Source of the DNA: Collodictyon triciliatum
Taxonomy: Eukaryota > CRuMs
Length of the DNA: 42,149 nucleotides
Direction of reading: 5' to 3'
NCBI GenBank assembly: GCA_043381765.1
Contig: JBHJMP010001093.1
Location: forward strand, 1 to 42,149
Made by a program: the position numbers and the translations under genes
Shown: piece after piece, positions 1-13,955 of the stretch
Position numbering within the stretch: the stretch's first letter is position 1
Layout: the number at the start of each line of letters is the position of its first letter
Notes under the pieces: model-generated
What the model was told of the DNA's origin: nothing
What the model saw: only the letters and a program-made list of their open reading frames with translations
Databases searched by the model: none

Positions 1-189
<189 letters not shown>

Positions 190-317
190 TGTTTTATTAC
201 AATTCTAAATAATAGCTCATTTACAAGCTATCGATAATATAATTGTAATGATCTTCTGAAGCCTGAATTGGAACCATGTTCTAATCCACTTAAAATACTT
301 TTCCTGTGGCTCCAAAG

Positions 318-3270
318 TCGTACAACTTTAATAATGGTCAATTACTTCGGGAGCTCAATAAACATTCGTCCGATGTGCAGTATCTGCTTTATATACCTGA
401 TATGAAAAGTATGTTTTGTACCACAAACATATCATAAACCAACATATATTATCAAACACAGGCATTTATGACTCATCTTTCAACCCTTTTAATAAAAAAA
501 AAAAAATGAGAATTTATTTCATGGTAAATCATGTGCCTAGTTTATTATCAGCTTTCCTCTCTTATCCTTTGGTTACATGAATTTTTATTTGTAACATATT
601 CCTGGGTTCACTGATACATGGAATTTCCGTCACTCATAAGCTTTCTATATGTTATTCGCAATGAAATAATCAAAATATTAATAAAAAAATCAATCTAACT
701 TGAATGACAACAAAATTTTATAGCTATCCTTTCTGCATCCATGGAAAAACCATCTATAATAAAAATTCAGGCTGATGTGGATGAAAATCGATCCTCGTCA
801 ATCAAAACGCTACTAGGGTATTTTTTTTTATGATATAATTCACTTTGTGTACTGTTGATGATATCCATTCCTTAAACTTTTTACATCGAATAGAATTTGT
901 ATGAAAAGTTAAAAATTTGATATATTCCTCCTCTCAAATATCATTTTACATCTTCAGTCAGGATGGGCCCCTGATTAGTATATCATTCTCGCTATCATAT
1001 TATTTGCTCGCAACTGCATCTTCAGACCGAAAAATCTATGTGTGGGACCTCCAAAAGGGTACAAATGAAGGAATCATCACCGTAGACACGGTAAATCTTT
1101 TCAAAATGACTTAAATACAGAAAATATTTATTCATGAGCCTCTATTATTATTTTCTAGGTTCAATTTATATCGTATCAGTTAAAACCTATCGAATGCCCA
1201 TTTCGATATTTTTTCTATTCATTTTTTTCTTTTGCGTTGCATATCGATTTTTTCACATGTGATTGCAATAGGAACTTACAGCAGTAGAATATATGAAAAC
1301 ATCCCCAATGTTGATTTGCGCGGACAGTCGTGTTAGTTTTAACCAAACCGAAAAAAAAAAATATGTAATGGTTTGATGTTGAATTGTTTTGTTCTGTTTT
1401 TTGAAAAGAAAAAAAACTGTAGGGATACATATCCATGTATACAACTTTTCCATCTTCTATGAAAAACACACCATTGTTGAGATTCCAAAACTACCAAGAA
1501 AATCCATTTCCAATAGTAAAAATATTGTACCACGAACCCTCCCATAAACTATATACAGGTATGAAAACAAATATACCATATAGTATTTAAATATACGAGT
1601 ATATTTGCAGAAATCAATTAAGCGTTGAATAATATCTTGGATAGTTGATGAGGTTAGCAACTTACGAGTGTGGTCTCTCCCTTTCATGGAGATGGGAAAG
1701 CAAATGGTTATAGCTGAAACATCAATCACACATCCTTTTTCACACACTCTCATGCCACCACCAGAAGTCATGGTTTCATTCAACCTCCATCCGAATTACT
1801 TAACTTTTAAAACATTCATTTTATCTTATTTGTTCATACCAAAAAAAAATCGGAAAATGTTATCGTTGAGTATATATTAGAGATATTAAAGTATGTACAT
1901 TCAAGTATTTCAGTGGATTGAATTTTTTGTCGACTATTTCTATTTAAGAAAAAAAAAACTAATTCCATATCAAAAATCTACATGCATGCTAGACTCCATC
2001 ATTACAAATATCTTCTGCTCGAAGGTGGCAAGAATTATTCCATAGGCTTCAAACAACAAGAGCTGGTACATATAATCATAATAAGAATTAGATATTAATA
2101 TACATCCTAGATTACGTATTTACTGCTAATTAACGCATCGATCTACATCAGAGTTTCTATTGCGCCAAATCAGTTTGTTGAATTTGTGGTCTGTCTCAAA
2201 TGAAGCAACTCTATCGTATGTACTATACTAATCAGCCTCATATGTCCATTCCGAATGTAATCTAATCTACTTTATCTGTTTAATATTGATGCCATATCAC
2301 ATATCAAAGAAGTAAAAGCAGAAAAATAAAAGATAATCAAAGTAGTAAAATTGTGTTTCCACGTAAAGGATAACGCACATCGAAGACCCGTCATCTATAA
2401 TATCCCTTTCCTTTGGTGGTGACATTGAAATATTTTCGACTGAAGGAAAGTCTTTAGGAAAGTTATTAGAATCCACCGAAGAGGTAGATGTGCCATGGCT
2501 TTTTGTTGTTGGTCACTCTCGCAGGGTGGAATATCAAGAGCGAACTTCAAAAGTTTGGATATTCTCTTTAACATACATATAAATCAATATTAATAAATGC
2601 AAAGTAGTGACAAAAATGTTATTTATATAAATGTAACATATGGAAAATATAAAAGAGCATTGTGATATGAAAATGAGCTTTTATCTTTTCATTTGTCACC
2701 TTGTATTCACCTATGTTCTGCTTTGAAGTTTTTGTAATCAATTATACGAAATATCAATATTCAAATAAACCGGATGTAGTTTGCCAAATCTGTTCGTGAT
2801 GACATACAGAAGAGAGATGTTCGATTCGATATTCCCTCAGCGGTGAGATTTTCAATTTCCAATTGAACAATAGTGTACTTTTTCTTCTATAGAGATATAA
2901 CTAATATAGTCTCAGATTGAAAAAAAAATCACAAGTTTTCTAAACATAACTACGTGTAGCCCCTTAAGACTCCATTTTTGACGATGGGGCGTAAGTAGTC
3001 TTATCTTATTATTCGATGATGTATAACATGATGTCATTGATAATTGAAAAGATGTAAAAAAAAAAAAAGCACTAGCCTTTTGGGTATTATTTCATTTGTT
3101 TTTATTTGTTACCATCGTGACATAAAAAAAAAAATACACCAACACGCCTAGTTTCTACTAAATTTCGCAAGTCGAGTAAGGCATTCATGAGACGAAAAAG
3201 TGATGGACTGTTTCTCCCAATTGAAGACTGTGAGGAAGAGGGCGACTACCAAGAATCAAAAGAAAATTAA
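318..3270 (+). CDS. WD40-repeat protein of the WDR49/CFAP337 (WDR64-like) type, 5' end uncertain
   Basis: The sequence shows a chain of small phase-compatible exons: about 318-408, 462-523, 771-817, 958-1090, 1272-1331, 1423-1558, 1645-1772, 1993-2065, 2152-2215, 2369 to about 2510, 2780-2842, 2960-2990 and 3152-3270 (TAA). Translated WD40 signatures include YNFNNGQLLREL, LLATASSDRKIYVWDL, ELTAVEYMKTSPMLICADSR followed by GYISMYTTF, and YTGVDEVSNLRVWSL. A later blade reads SIISLSFGGDIEIFS. The order 'nFnnG', 'DVDE', 'ATaSSD..iyVWD', 'aDs.GYi' is typical of WDR49/WDR64-like proteins. The C-terminal tail is basic then acidic and ends EEEGDYQESKEN. Family members are axoneme-associated in flagellates, so a ciliary role is inferred. 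No start codon was fixed. The exon at 462-523 carries an A-rich run (four lysines), and the junction near 2510-2780 is unresolved. An N-terminal EF-hand region, if present, would lie left of the window. Confidence 0.78.
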
Positions 3271-4416
3271 GCCTCTTCCCTTGCAATCCTTTATATACCA
3301 ACTAACAATGTAGTATTTACTTCCCTACATCATCTGTCCAAAGTAAAATGCGTGTATATAAAATATTGTAATGCACGAAAGATAAAGCTAATTGCTGTTA
3401 CAAATCCACGAAATTGGAATCGTTCAGTTCTTTCTATTTGCCTAGGCATGTGTTTAATGTTGTTTTTCCCCCTTTATTCGATTCAAAGAGGCACGCGTTT
3501 CGTGTTGCTTTATTGAGTGTATGTTAATGCCATATCAACAATTATTAATTCTCAGGCACCGAGATTGCAAGATAGCATTTTGAGTGGAATCAAGAGTAGT
3601 TTGTGAATTTGAAAAACATGACCTCCAGACGCCAATTCCTTCATATCATACATAGAGGAAAATGGATTATCAGGCTTACTTTAGGAAACGGTATAAATTA
3701 TTGCCTATCTGAGTGCATGTACCATTTTCACAAGGATGGGTGAAGGTTTAGGGGGCCTGTATTATTTCATCTACTGAAGTTTTTATTTTCGGTTGTTATT
3801 TTACTTTTTGAGCAAAACAAAGAAAGTTAACCAATCATTCTCTTCACAATTTGAAAACCAAAACGAACGCGACGCGTGGGTGAAAAATCTAACGTTTGTA
3901 GTTCGTGGAGAGGGACTATGATTCATGTATATTATCTTCTCGAAGCCATCGCACTTCCTCAAAGCCAGCGAGAAAAGTGTATAATTCATGATACCCACCA
4001 AAGCCCTCCCGACTTGCCATTCGAATCCCACCGTTTTCCTTAACCTTCCATCCAAAAAAAAATAATCTTCGGAACATAAACCATGAGAAACCGACAAAAT
4101 GGGAAATGTTCTGCGTCCCGCAGTTCAGAAAAGGTTGTATGCAGATGGAGTGAGCCGCGTAGCCCAGGAACGCAACCCTGACCCAAACCATCTGTTCTTG
4201 AGTTGTTCCAGATTTTAAATTCCGCAAATAGACAGCACACACGAACCCCTTTGATTCCGCCATACCTCGGCTGCATTCTGAGAACGCACAGATTAAAAAA
4301 AAAAAGGGGGGCAGAACCACCCAAGACAAGCACAATCGGTCAGCTTGTATATAAGCACCTTATGAGTCTTTTGTTGCCCTGTTCCACTTCCTCCAAGCAA
4401 ACCACCAACCATCCAT
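3271..4416. other. Intergenic region, no gene seen
   Basis: This 1.1 kb separates the WD40 gene from the DEAD-box gene. It has A/T homopolymer runs and, from about 3800, a more GC-balanced stretch. Open frames on the minus strand here (about 3800-4335) have no ATG that fits and no family resemblance. The last few hundred bases probably hold the promoter and leader of the helicase, but no clear core element stands out. Confidence 0.5.
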
Positions 4417-5712
4417 ATGAACACCAAAGCGAACAAACAAACAACCACTACCAAAGCGAACACACAAGAACCGACCGGAATGAACACACAGCAGACCGAA
4501 ACGAACGACCTGACTACGTATACACCTCTGGAAATATCCCAACAAAGTGCCAGGGACGACATATCAACGGCACCAGACGAATATGATGGATTCAGAAGAT
4601 TTGAAGATATGCCCCTAAAGAAAGAGTTACTGAGAGGAATACTTGCGCACGGATTTGAAGAGCCCTCTGAGATTCAACGCAAAACCTTGAAGGAGACCCT
4701 CGCAGGAAAAGAATGCATTATACAGGCGCAATCAGGGCAGGGCAAAACTGGCGCTTTTGCAATCACAACCCTCCAACAAATCAGCGAAGATATCCGATTC
4801 CCCCAAGCGATTATACTCTCTCCGACCCAGGAGCTTTCAGAACAGACATGTCGCATCATTACATCTATAGGCCGCTTCATGGAAGTAAGGATTAGGCTAT
4901 GTGTCGGAGGACCTCCGCTGAGAGAAGATTGCAATATAATCAGGGCAGGGGTGCATATTTTATGTGGGACATCAGGAAGAATTCTGGATTTAATGAGCAA
5001 AGGTGTTTTCCCTTCAGACAGTATCAAAATCATGGTGCTTGACGAAGTAGACCAGCTGCTGCTTCCTGATTACGTTGAAACAACTAAATCAATCATTCAG
5101 CGTATCTCAAGCTCCACGCAAATACTTCTTGTCTCTGCAACTCTCCCACCCCGCGAACTCCAAATCAGTAGATCGATTCTGCCGAACCCAACTCGCATCA
5201 TCCTGCCGGGCTCGAATATGCTGTTGAGCGGCATCCGCCAGTATAAAATCCGAGTGGGCAGCAATGAGTGCAAGCTGGACACCCTGTGCGACATATTCAC
5301 ATCTTTGGAGAAGCATCAGACCATCATCTTCTGCTCAAGGACAGCAACAGTTTCAGAAGTGACGGAGCGTTTGAAGAGAAGCAACTTCAGCGCACAGGGC
5401 CTGGATGGAAGCCTCGCCAAAGAGGAGCGAATCAGGGTTTTAGAATCTTTCTGGTATGGGAAGATTGCGACGGTTGTATGCACCGATGTACTAGCACGAG
5501 GAATCGACATCCAACAACTCTATTGCGTCGTCAACTTTGACGTGCCGTGGAAACCCACCGATTATCTGCACAGAATAGGTCGATGTGGACGATTCGGCCG
5601 GAAGGGCATCGCAGTCACGCTCTACACAGAAGCAGAGGCGAAAATGATGGACACCATCGACAGACGCTTCCAGCACGATATCTCCGAGCTCCATCCAGGC
5701 GACCTGACATAG
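4417..5712 (+). CDS. Intronless eIF4A-like DEAD-box RNA helicase with divergent motifs
   Basis: A single open frame of 431 residues, with the two RecA-like domains of eIF4A in order. Visible motifs are the Q-motif region GFEEPSEIQ (79-87), motif I AQSGQGKT (104-111), Ia PTQEL (136-140), GG (164-165), Ib TSGR (185-188), II DEVD (209-212) and III SAT (240-242). They continue with V TDVLARGID (356-364) and VI HRIGRCGR (385-392). The segment GIRQYKI...CKLDTLCDIF is specifically eIF4A-like. Residues 1-55 are a Thr/Asn/Gln-rich tail absent from canonical eIF4A. Odd points are DEVD for DEAD, Gln for Arg in PTREL, TSGR for TPGR and SGQGKT for SGTGKT. Walker Lys, the Asp-Glu pair, SAT and HRIGR are kept, so ATPase function is plausible. 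The absence of introns in an intron-rich locus suggests a retrocopy or a transferred, divergent paralogue. The start at 4417 is the first ATG; 4480 is an alternative. Confidence 0.92.
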   Translation: MNTKANKQTTTTKANTQEPTGMNTQQTETNDLTTYTPLEISQQSARDDISTAPDEYDGFRRFEDMPLKKELLRGILAHGFEEPSEIQRKTLKETLAGKECIIQAQSGQGKTGAFAITTLQQISEDIRFPQAIILSPTQELSEQTCRIITSIGRFMEVRIRLCVGGPPLREDCNIIRAGVHILCGTSGRILDLMSKGVFPSDSIKIMVLDEVDQLLLPDYVETTKSIIQRISSSTQILLVSATLPPRELQISRSILPNPTRIILPGSNMLLSGIRQYKIRVGSNECKLDTLCDIFTSLEKHQTIIFCSRTATVSEVTERLKRSNFSAQGLDGSLAKEERIRVLESFWYGKIATVVCTDVLARGIDIQQLYCVVNFDVPWKPTDYLHRIGRCGRFGRKGIAVTLYTEAEAKMMDTIDRRFQHDISELHPGDLT

Positions 5713-5844
5713 TCTTTTTCTCTTCCCACTCTCTGCTGCCCTTTCTTCTCTTCGTGAGAGTCCCTGTCATTCCTCGCAAAAGCGGGCAGGCGCTGACTCG
5801 TTCGCTGTACTTGTAAATACAATCCGACCTGACGAGAACTATAC

Positions 5845-5869
5845 AATAAAAATAAAAATAAAAATAAAT
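5845..5869 (+). terminator. AATAAA cluster, probable polyadenylation signal of the helicase gene
   Basis: Four overlapping AATAAA-type hexamers lie about 135-155 bp after the helicase stop codon. This is a usual distance for a eukaryotic poly(A) signal. The assignment rests only on motif and position. Confidence 0.45.
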
Positions 5870-6200
5870 GGGTACCAAGAACAGAAGAAAAAGATTTATT
5901 CTGGTCTGACGATGGCATATGCGATTGCGACCGCGGAGGGGGGTTTTTTTTTTAATGGTTGCAGGGGCAGAGGCGTCCCTCGCCTTGAGGAAAAAGTCGT
6001 GGCAGGCAAGGAGCAGGCTCTCAAAGGGGTTCTACAGGAAAGCAAAAGAGGAACGGAGGATGGTGTGAAGGAGGGAGGGAGGCAGGCAGGAGAGTCCGGC
6101 AGAAGGCACGGACGCGTGTGACTTCAAAGCGAGCGACAGGGCGACGACAGCGGCCACGCAGCAAAGACGGCCGACCAATCCACCCGGCTGGTGCGCCCAT
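5870..6200. other. Convergent spacer between helicase and pyruvate kinase
   Basis: About 330 bp separate the 3' ends of two genes pointing at each other. The part next to pyruvate kinase is purine-rich on the plus strand (GGAGG/GAAGG-like runs, about 6050-6110), which would be a pyrimidine-rich 3' UTR on the minus strand. No gene is seen. Confidence 0.5.
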
Positions 6201-8133
6201 TTAGACGGTGATGACCTTCATGATGTTGGTTGCGCCGGGGACGCCCTCGACGCTGCCGGACGTGACAACAACCTGGTCGCCGGCGTGGCAGAGCCCGAGC
6301 TCCGTGGCCTTCTCGATGACGCGCTGGAAGACAGCATCCGAGTTTGCGATGGAGTGGGTCAGGTACGGGTAGCAGGCGCGGTGGACGAGCAGGCGGCGCG
6401 CAACCTCCTCGGAGCGGGTCACGCACAGGACGGGGCAGTGCGGTCTGAAGCGCGAGACAAGGCGGCCGCTTGCGCCCGTGTCGGTGACAACAATCAGCAG
6501 CTGATGGCAAGGGGAGGAGAAGGACTGCGGTCAGTGCCTGCCCGGCGCGCAAGGGTGCTGCTTGAAGAGCCATCATGGTGTATGCGTATGCGTATGCGTA
6601 TGCATGAGGAGACTGCAAACCTTGGCGTTGATGTCCCACGACGTCTTGACGGCCGAGGAGGCGATCGACTCGGCAATGCCGATGGGTGGCACGACGTTGG
6701 CGCGCAGCTTCTGGTACAGCTCGCGGTAGTCAATGTGGCTCTCGGCCTCGCGGCAGATGTTGGCCATGGTGCGGATGGCCTCGCAGGGGTAGTCGCCTGG
6801 AGGGGGGGGGGGGGGGGTTGGGTGTTAAGAGGGGCGTGGGAAGGACAAGACGGACGAGAGGATGGACAACGTACCCTTGGCTGTCTCGCCCGAGAGCATG
6901 ACGCAGTCGGTTCCATCAAAGACGGCATTGGCCACATCGGTGGCCTCAGCGCGGGTTGGGCGGGGGTTCTTGATCATGGACTCGAGCATCTGTGTGGCCG
7001 TGATGACAGGCTTGCCGACCTTGTTGCACTTGCTGATCATCATCTTCTGGACGTTGCAGATCTTGTGGATGGGGATCTCGACACCCAGGTCGCCGCGGGC
7101 AACCATGATGCCGTCAGAGACCTCGAGGATCTCGTCGAAGTTGTCGAGTCCTTCCTGGCTCTCGATCTTTGCGATGATCTTGATGTTCTTCTCGCGGACG
7201 CCAGGGAGGTTGCGGATGGTCTCGATGTCGGAGGCCTTGCGGATGAAGGAGCAGGCAATCATGTCGACGTCGCTCTCCACGCCAAACTGGATGTCCGCAA
7301 TGTCCTTCTCGGTCACGGCGGGCAGGTCGATGGGGCAGCCGGGCAGGTTCACGCCTTTGGTCTCGCCAAGCAGGCCAGCGTTGTTGACGCGGCAGACGAC
7401 CTTCTCGCCGTCGATATGGACCACGTTGAAGCTGATGAGTCCGTCGTCAACAAGGATGTTGTCGCCCGGGCGCACGGTCTTTGAGAGCGACTTGTAGGTG
7501 GTGGAGACCTGTGCAAGATGGATGCATGATAGAGTGAGCAGCTGGTGGAGAAGATTGTCTGCACAATACATATACATATATTGAGTGAGAGAAATAAGTA
7601 TATATCTATGTGTATGTCTATGTATATGTCTATATCTATGACTATGTATATATCTATATCTATGACTATATCTATGGTTATATCTATGGCTATATCTATG
7701 ACTATGTCTATATGCTCTGCTGTTTGAGAACATGCAAGGAGGCAGAAACCTGAGTGCTATCCCCAAGGACGCTCTCGTCGTTGTGGAAGGTAAAGATCTG
7801 GCCCACTTCCAGCTTGACGTCCTTGTGGTCCACAAGCTTGCCCGAGCGGATTTCGGGGCCCTTTGTGTCGAGCATGATGCCGATGGTCTTGTTTGCGCTG
7901 GCTGCGTAGTTGCGGATGTTCTGGACGACGCTGCCGTGGTATTTGTAGTCGCCGTGCGAGAAGTTGAGGCGGGCAATGCTCATGCCGGCTTCGACCATCT
8001 TGCCGATGAACTCCTCGGTCGAGGTCTTTGGCCCGATTGTGCAGACGATCTTGGTCTTGACCTTGCTGAGGGTGTCGTCGGTCGGGAACGGATCGCCGAT
8101 GAAGGACTGCGTGCGGGGCGGGAGGAAGGCCAT
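6201..8133 (-). CDS. Pyruvate kinase, four exons
   Basis: Catalyses phosphoenolpyruvate + ADP to pyruvate + ATP, the last step of glycolysis, in the cytosol. Minus-strand exons 8133-7750, 7508-6875, 6796-6621 and 6500-6201 join in phase (384, 634, 176 and 300 nt) to give 497 residues, the normal family length. Visible motifs are CTIGPKT near the N-terminus, RLNFSHGD, the active-site signature [13 protein letters not shown] with its catalytic Lys, [12 protein letters not shown] for metal and substrate binding, and TATQMLESM. The C-terminal allosteric domain ends [14 protein letters not shown] at 8131-8133 gives the expected start ([15 protein letters not shown]). Third codon positions are strongly C/G, unlike flanking genes, as expected for a highly expressed gene. 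All three introns carry simple repeats. No targeting peptide is seen. Confidence 0.97.
6581..6603. repeat. Short (TATGCG)n array in pyruvate kinase intron 3
   Basis: About four copies of TATGCG lie inside the 120-bp intron 6501-6620. Intron 2 (6797-6874) similarly holds an uninterrupted run of 14 or more G on the plus strand, starting at 6801. Confidence 0.8.
7560..7725. repeat. Degenerate TATATC/TATGAC hexamer array in pyruvate kinase intron 1
   Basis: Imperfect hexamer and dodecamer copies of TATATCTATGAC and TATGTCTATGTA types fill most of the 241-bp first intron of the pyruvate kinase gene. Confidence 0.85.
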
Positions 8134-8770
8134 TGGACGGGACGGGACGGGATTGGACTGGACTGGTTGTTTCTAGAGTGTAGATGTGGTTCAGATCGGC
8201 TGCGAGGTTGGGGGACAAGTCGAGGCAGCCTTTTTCTAGCGTGGTCTACAGGGAGAAGTGTGCGTGGGAAGAGTCGCCGTCTGCGGCTTTGGGCGGCTGT
8301 CCTTGTCTCCTGTAGAATGTTCTGTGGGATTCCCACCCACACCCTATAGGCCTGGGCTGTGGTGTAACCATTTATTGTGACTACATTAAAGAGCGAAATT
8401 CCTGCCGTTCAATATATAAGGAGGCTGCCCATATATAATGGTCGCAGGAGACAAGCACCACGCCGGTTCGGTTTGTGGTGAGACACAGTCCAAACAGTCT
8501 GTGAAAGGTGAAAGGAATGTATTTCGCCACAAGCCATACAATCAATTCTGGAGTTGATGATAAAATCGATTAAAGGTGTAATGACCGTTAGGAAAATTGA
8601 ATATATACATAATTATTACAATAGTAATCATACATACCTAGATTTATTGTGAGCTGTAGGATTGGAGGGCTTACAGCGTTGCGCTTCCCAAAAACATGGG
8701 AACTTAACACCTCCTTTAATTATAAATCAGTGTTTAAAAACTTTATTTGATATTTTTTATACGTAAGCTA
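8134..8770. other. Upstream region of pyruvate kinase and of tRNA-Gly
   Basis: No protein gene is seen. The half next to pyruvate kinase is GC-rich with GTCCCGTCCC-type repeats just before the ATG. The half next to the tRNA is AT-rich. Confidence 0.5.
8411..8440 (-). promoter_or_regulatory. Possible TATA elements of the pyruvate kinase promoter
   Basis: On the minus strand two TATA-like stretches (TTATATATTG and CATTATATAT) lie about 280-305 bp upstream of the pyruvate kinase ATG. Only the motif and position support this. Confidence 0.25.
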
Positions 8771-8841
8771 GCATTGTTGGTGTAGTGGCAGCATGATAGC
8801 CTTCCAAGCTGTCGACCCGGGTTCGATTCCCGGACAATGCA
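8771..8841 (+). tRNA. tRNA-Gly (anticodon UCC)
   Basis: A 71-nt cloverleaf. The acceptor stem GCATTGT (8771-8777) pairs perfectly with ACAATGC (8834-8840), with discriminator A at 8841. The D-arm contains TGGTGTAGTGGCA, which is the A box. The anticodon arm ATAGC-CTTCCAA-GCTGT carries TCC at 8813-8815. The T arm CCGGGTTCGATTCCCGG is perfect and holds the B box. There is no intron. A T5 run at 8845-8849 fits an RNA polymerase III terminator. Confidence 0.96.
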
Positions 8842-8844
8842 TCC

Positions 8845-8849
8845 ATTTT
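8845..8849 (+). terminator. RNA polymerase III terminator of tRNA-Gly
   Basis: Five T residues start four bases after the tRNA 3' end, the usual position for a Pol III stop signal. Confidence 0.7.
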
Positions 8850-8934
8850 TAAATTCATTTTTCCCTTTTACTTTTTATTTTTTTTATTTTCCCTTCTTTT
8901 ACTTTTTATTTTTTTATTCTTACGTCTGCTTTGA

Positions 8935-11837
<2,903 letters not shown>

Positions 11838-12030
11838 AAAAAAGGTGTAATTTTCATCTCGGTCTATTGAAAAATATGAATAAATTAATATAGTCATCCT
11901 GAAACACAGAAATGCGAAGTACAATTATAATTTATTCGATTCTATTATGGCATAAATAAATGGACTACTAGCACAACCAGTAAAAAGGAATTTTTTTTAA
12001 AAAAATTACAGTGCCGCTAACTTTGTGTGT

Positions 12031-13840
12031 TCATTTATTTTTCTTTTTGGAACCATCAGCCACACACCGAAATCCCACATTCGAGGCAGAACTATCTGCC
12101 TCGTTCGACATTCTTGCGGATATTCGATACCTATAGCAATACGACCGGTGACACAAAAATGACCCTCCTTTCATGACCTGTTAATTTGCGAAGATAACCC
12201 ACACTCATCATTTATGTCTTCTAGTTTTCTTAGCAAATAAAGCAAATATATTTTAAATATTGGACAATGCAATTTCATATGTCAGCTTATAATCTCATTC
12301 CAACCCGCATTGAATTTCTTCGGTCATGAAAACTATCCACCCATTCCCATACATTTCCACACATGTTGTATAGCCCATATCTATTGTTGTCATTACTAAT
12401 GAATGCTTTTTTTTTTTTTAAAAAAAATATAATGAATTATGGATCAGAGTATGTGAATAAATATGTACGAGTTGAAAGGCGCACAGGCAAAGTCGATTTT
12501 GCAGCTATTACCTGTTTGCTTGAAAAAATTTCGCTGGAGCGGTGAAAATAAATCCATCCTCACCTGTATTATTATTTGGGAACTCGCCCTGCCACACATT
12601 CATTCTGTGGGTGTTATTGGGCGTGAGCAAGTTGCCCCACGGAAACAGTCTTTTGTGTAGCCCTGAATACGAGTTTTGTTAAATAAAAGGATTAACTTCG
12701 GTTACCTGTGCTATGAGTACTTTTGGATGTTTACGCCTTTGATTTCAGTGGTTGTTGTTTGGTTGGGTGGATTCAACAATTCGTTAGCCATTTTATCTTC
12801 CAGGAAATTATTTACCACCGCTGGCTGCATATTCCCACTCAAACTCAGAAGGCAATCGATATCCGAAATGCTTACAAAAAGCATTTGCATCGTTCCACGA
12901 AACGTGAGTCACTGGATGGGTTGCGTGGGTGCTGCTGAACGACGAACCCTCTCCACCTTCGGGATGTGAGAAGTTTGCACCACTTATCTATGCACCAGCT
13001 CCCCACCATAAGGAGAATGTAGTTATTTTCTTATGACATTTTCTACCGCGACATAATTAAGTGACAACATAGAGACAGGTGCAGGCAATGACCAAAGAAA
13101 AGTATTTTTACTTGCTAATTCGCCACAGGGAACGAAAAGAAGAAAAGAAAAGAAAGGGTATCATACCTTATACCACCACGGTGATTGCGCCACGACCTAT
13201 ATCCGATTGAAATAATGATAGTATATTCAACGGGAACAGCGGATTTGTTGCGAATGCAATTTCTCGATATTGGACTCTACCTGCTTATTCTTCCGCCGGA
13301 TAGTGTTGGGTAGAAGTGAGTGAAAAACAAAAGACCACCCAAACCGCTCAGCATCGGTTATATATCCAGTATCTTTCACAAAAGCGTGAAACTATAATGG
13401 CAGTAATGTTCATAGCAGTTAGAATTGAACCAGATGTGGTTTCTGTGGGAACACAGCGGTTATGTACACTAAATCTGATGGATTAGATTCAGAAGAAAAG
13501 AAAACACCTGCTCCAGTGTCACCTCGGTTTCTTGTATGTAGAAATCATTCACGTAAATGCTCCCACTCGTATATTCAAGGTCTGATTGGTATGGCGGACT
13601 TATGATTGAGCCCAAAGCATATTCACCTGCGGGTATATACACCATGCGGTTTTTCTGAACAACTTCACCACGACCGGAAAGCTTTTCTGGGACAAACTCC
13701 GAGACTCCATTGTCCGTACTCGTAGAATTTCTGTAAACACTGCGCTTCAAAGCACAACTACAGTCCGCAATGGACAGACTCGCCAACAACACAGGCGCCA
13801 ATACAAACAGAACACAAAAAACCCCAGCCGTCCGTCTCAT
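12031..13840 (-). CDS. SUMF1: Formylglycine-generating enzyme (sulfatase-modifying factor 1 family)
   Basis: Oxidises the active-site cysteine of sulfatases to formylglycine, normally in the ER lumen. Minus-strand exons 13840-13508, 13391-13281, 13196-13167, 12987-12816, 12662-12512, 12380-12305 and 12177-12031 join in phase to 339 residues (human about 374). Residues 1 to about 26 form a clear signal peptide ([20 protein letters not shown]). Family blocks follow in order: [81 protein letters not shown] then [36 protein letters not shown], and [13 protein letters not shown]. The last exon has [12 protein letters not shown] and [13 protein letters not shown]. The two catalytic cysteines are C300 and C305, matching human C336 and C341, so the enzyme should be active. 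It converges on the MSI1 gene with only 193 bp between stop codons. Confidence 0.95.
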
Positions 13841-13955
13841 ACCTAAGAGTACAAATCGATTACATCGCACCGAGTGGTATCTACAAGCCCGCTCAACAAC
13901 AGAAAAAAGAGGAAAAAAAAAAGAAAAAAAAAGAACAGTTCCATAGCAAACTCAC

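Noticed and set aside
3801-4335. Overlapping minus-strand open frames of 97-139 codons before the helicase
   Set aside because: Starts are mostly not ATG, the composition is not protein-like and no motif is recognised. They lie where the helicase leader is expected.
6285-7497. Long plus-strand open frames (up to 399 codons) opposite pyruvate kinase
   Set aside because: They are antisense shadows caused by the GC-rich codon bias of pyruvate kinase. They run through its introns and match no family.
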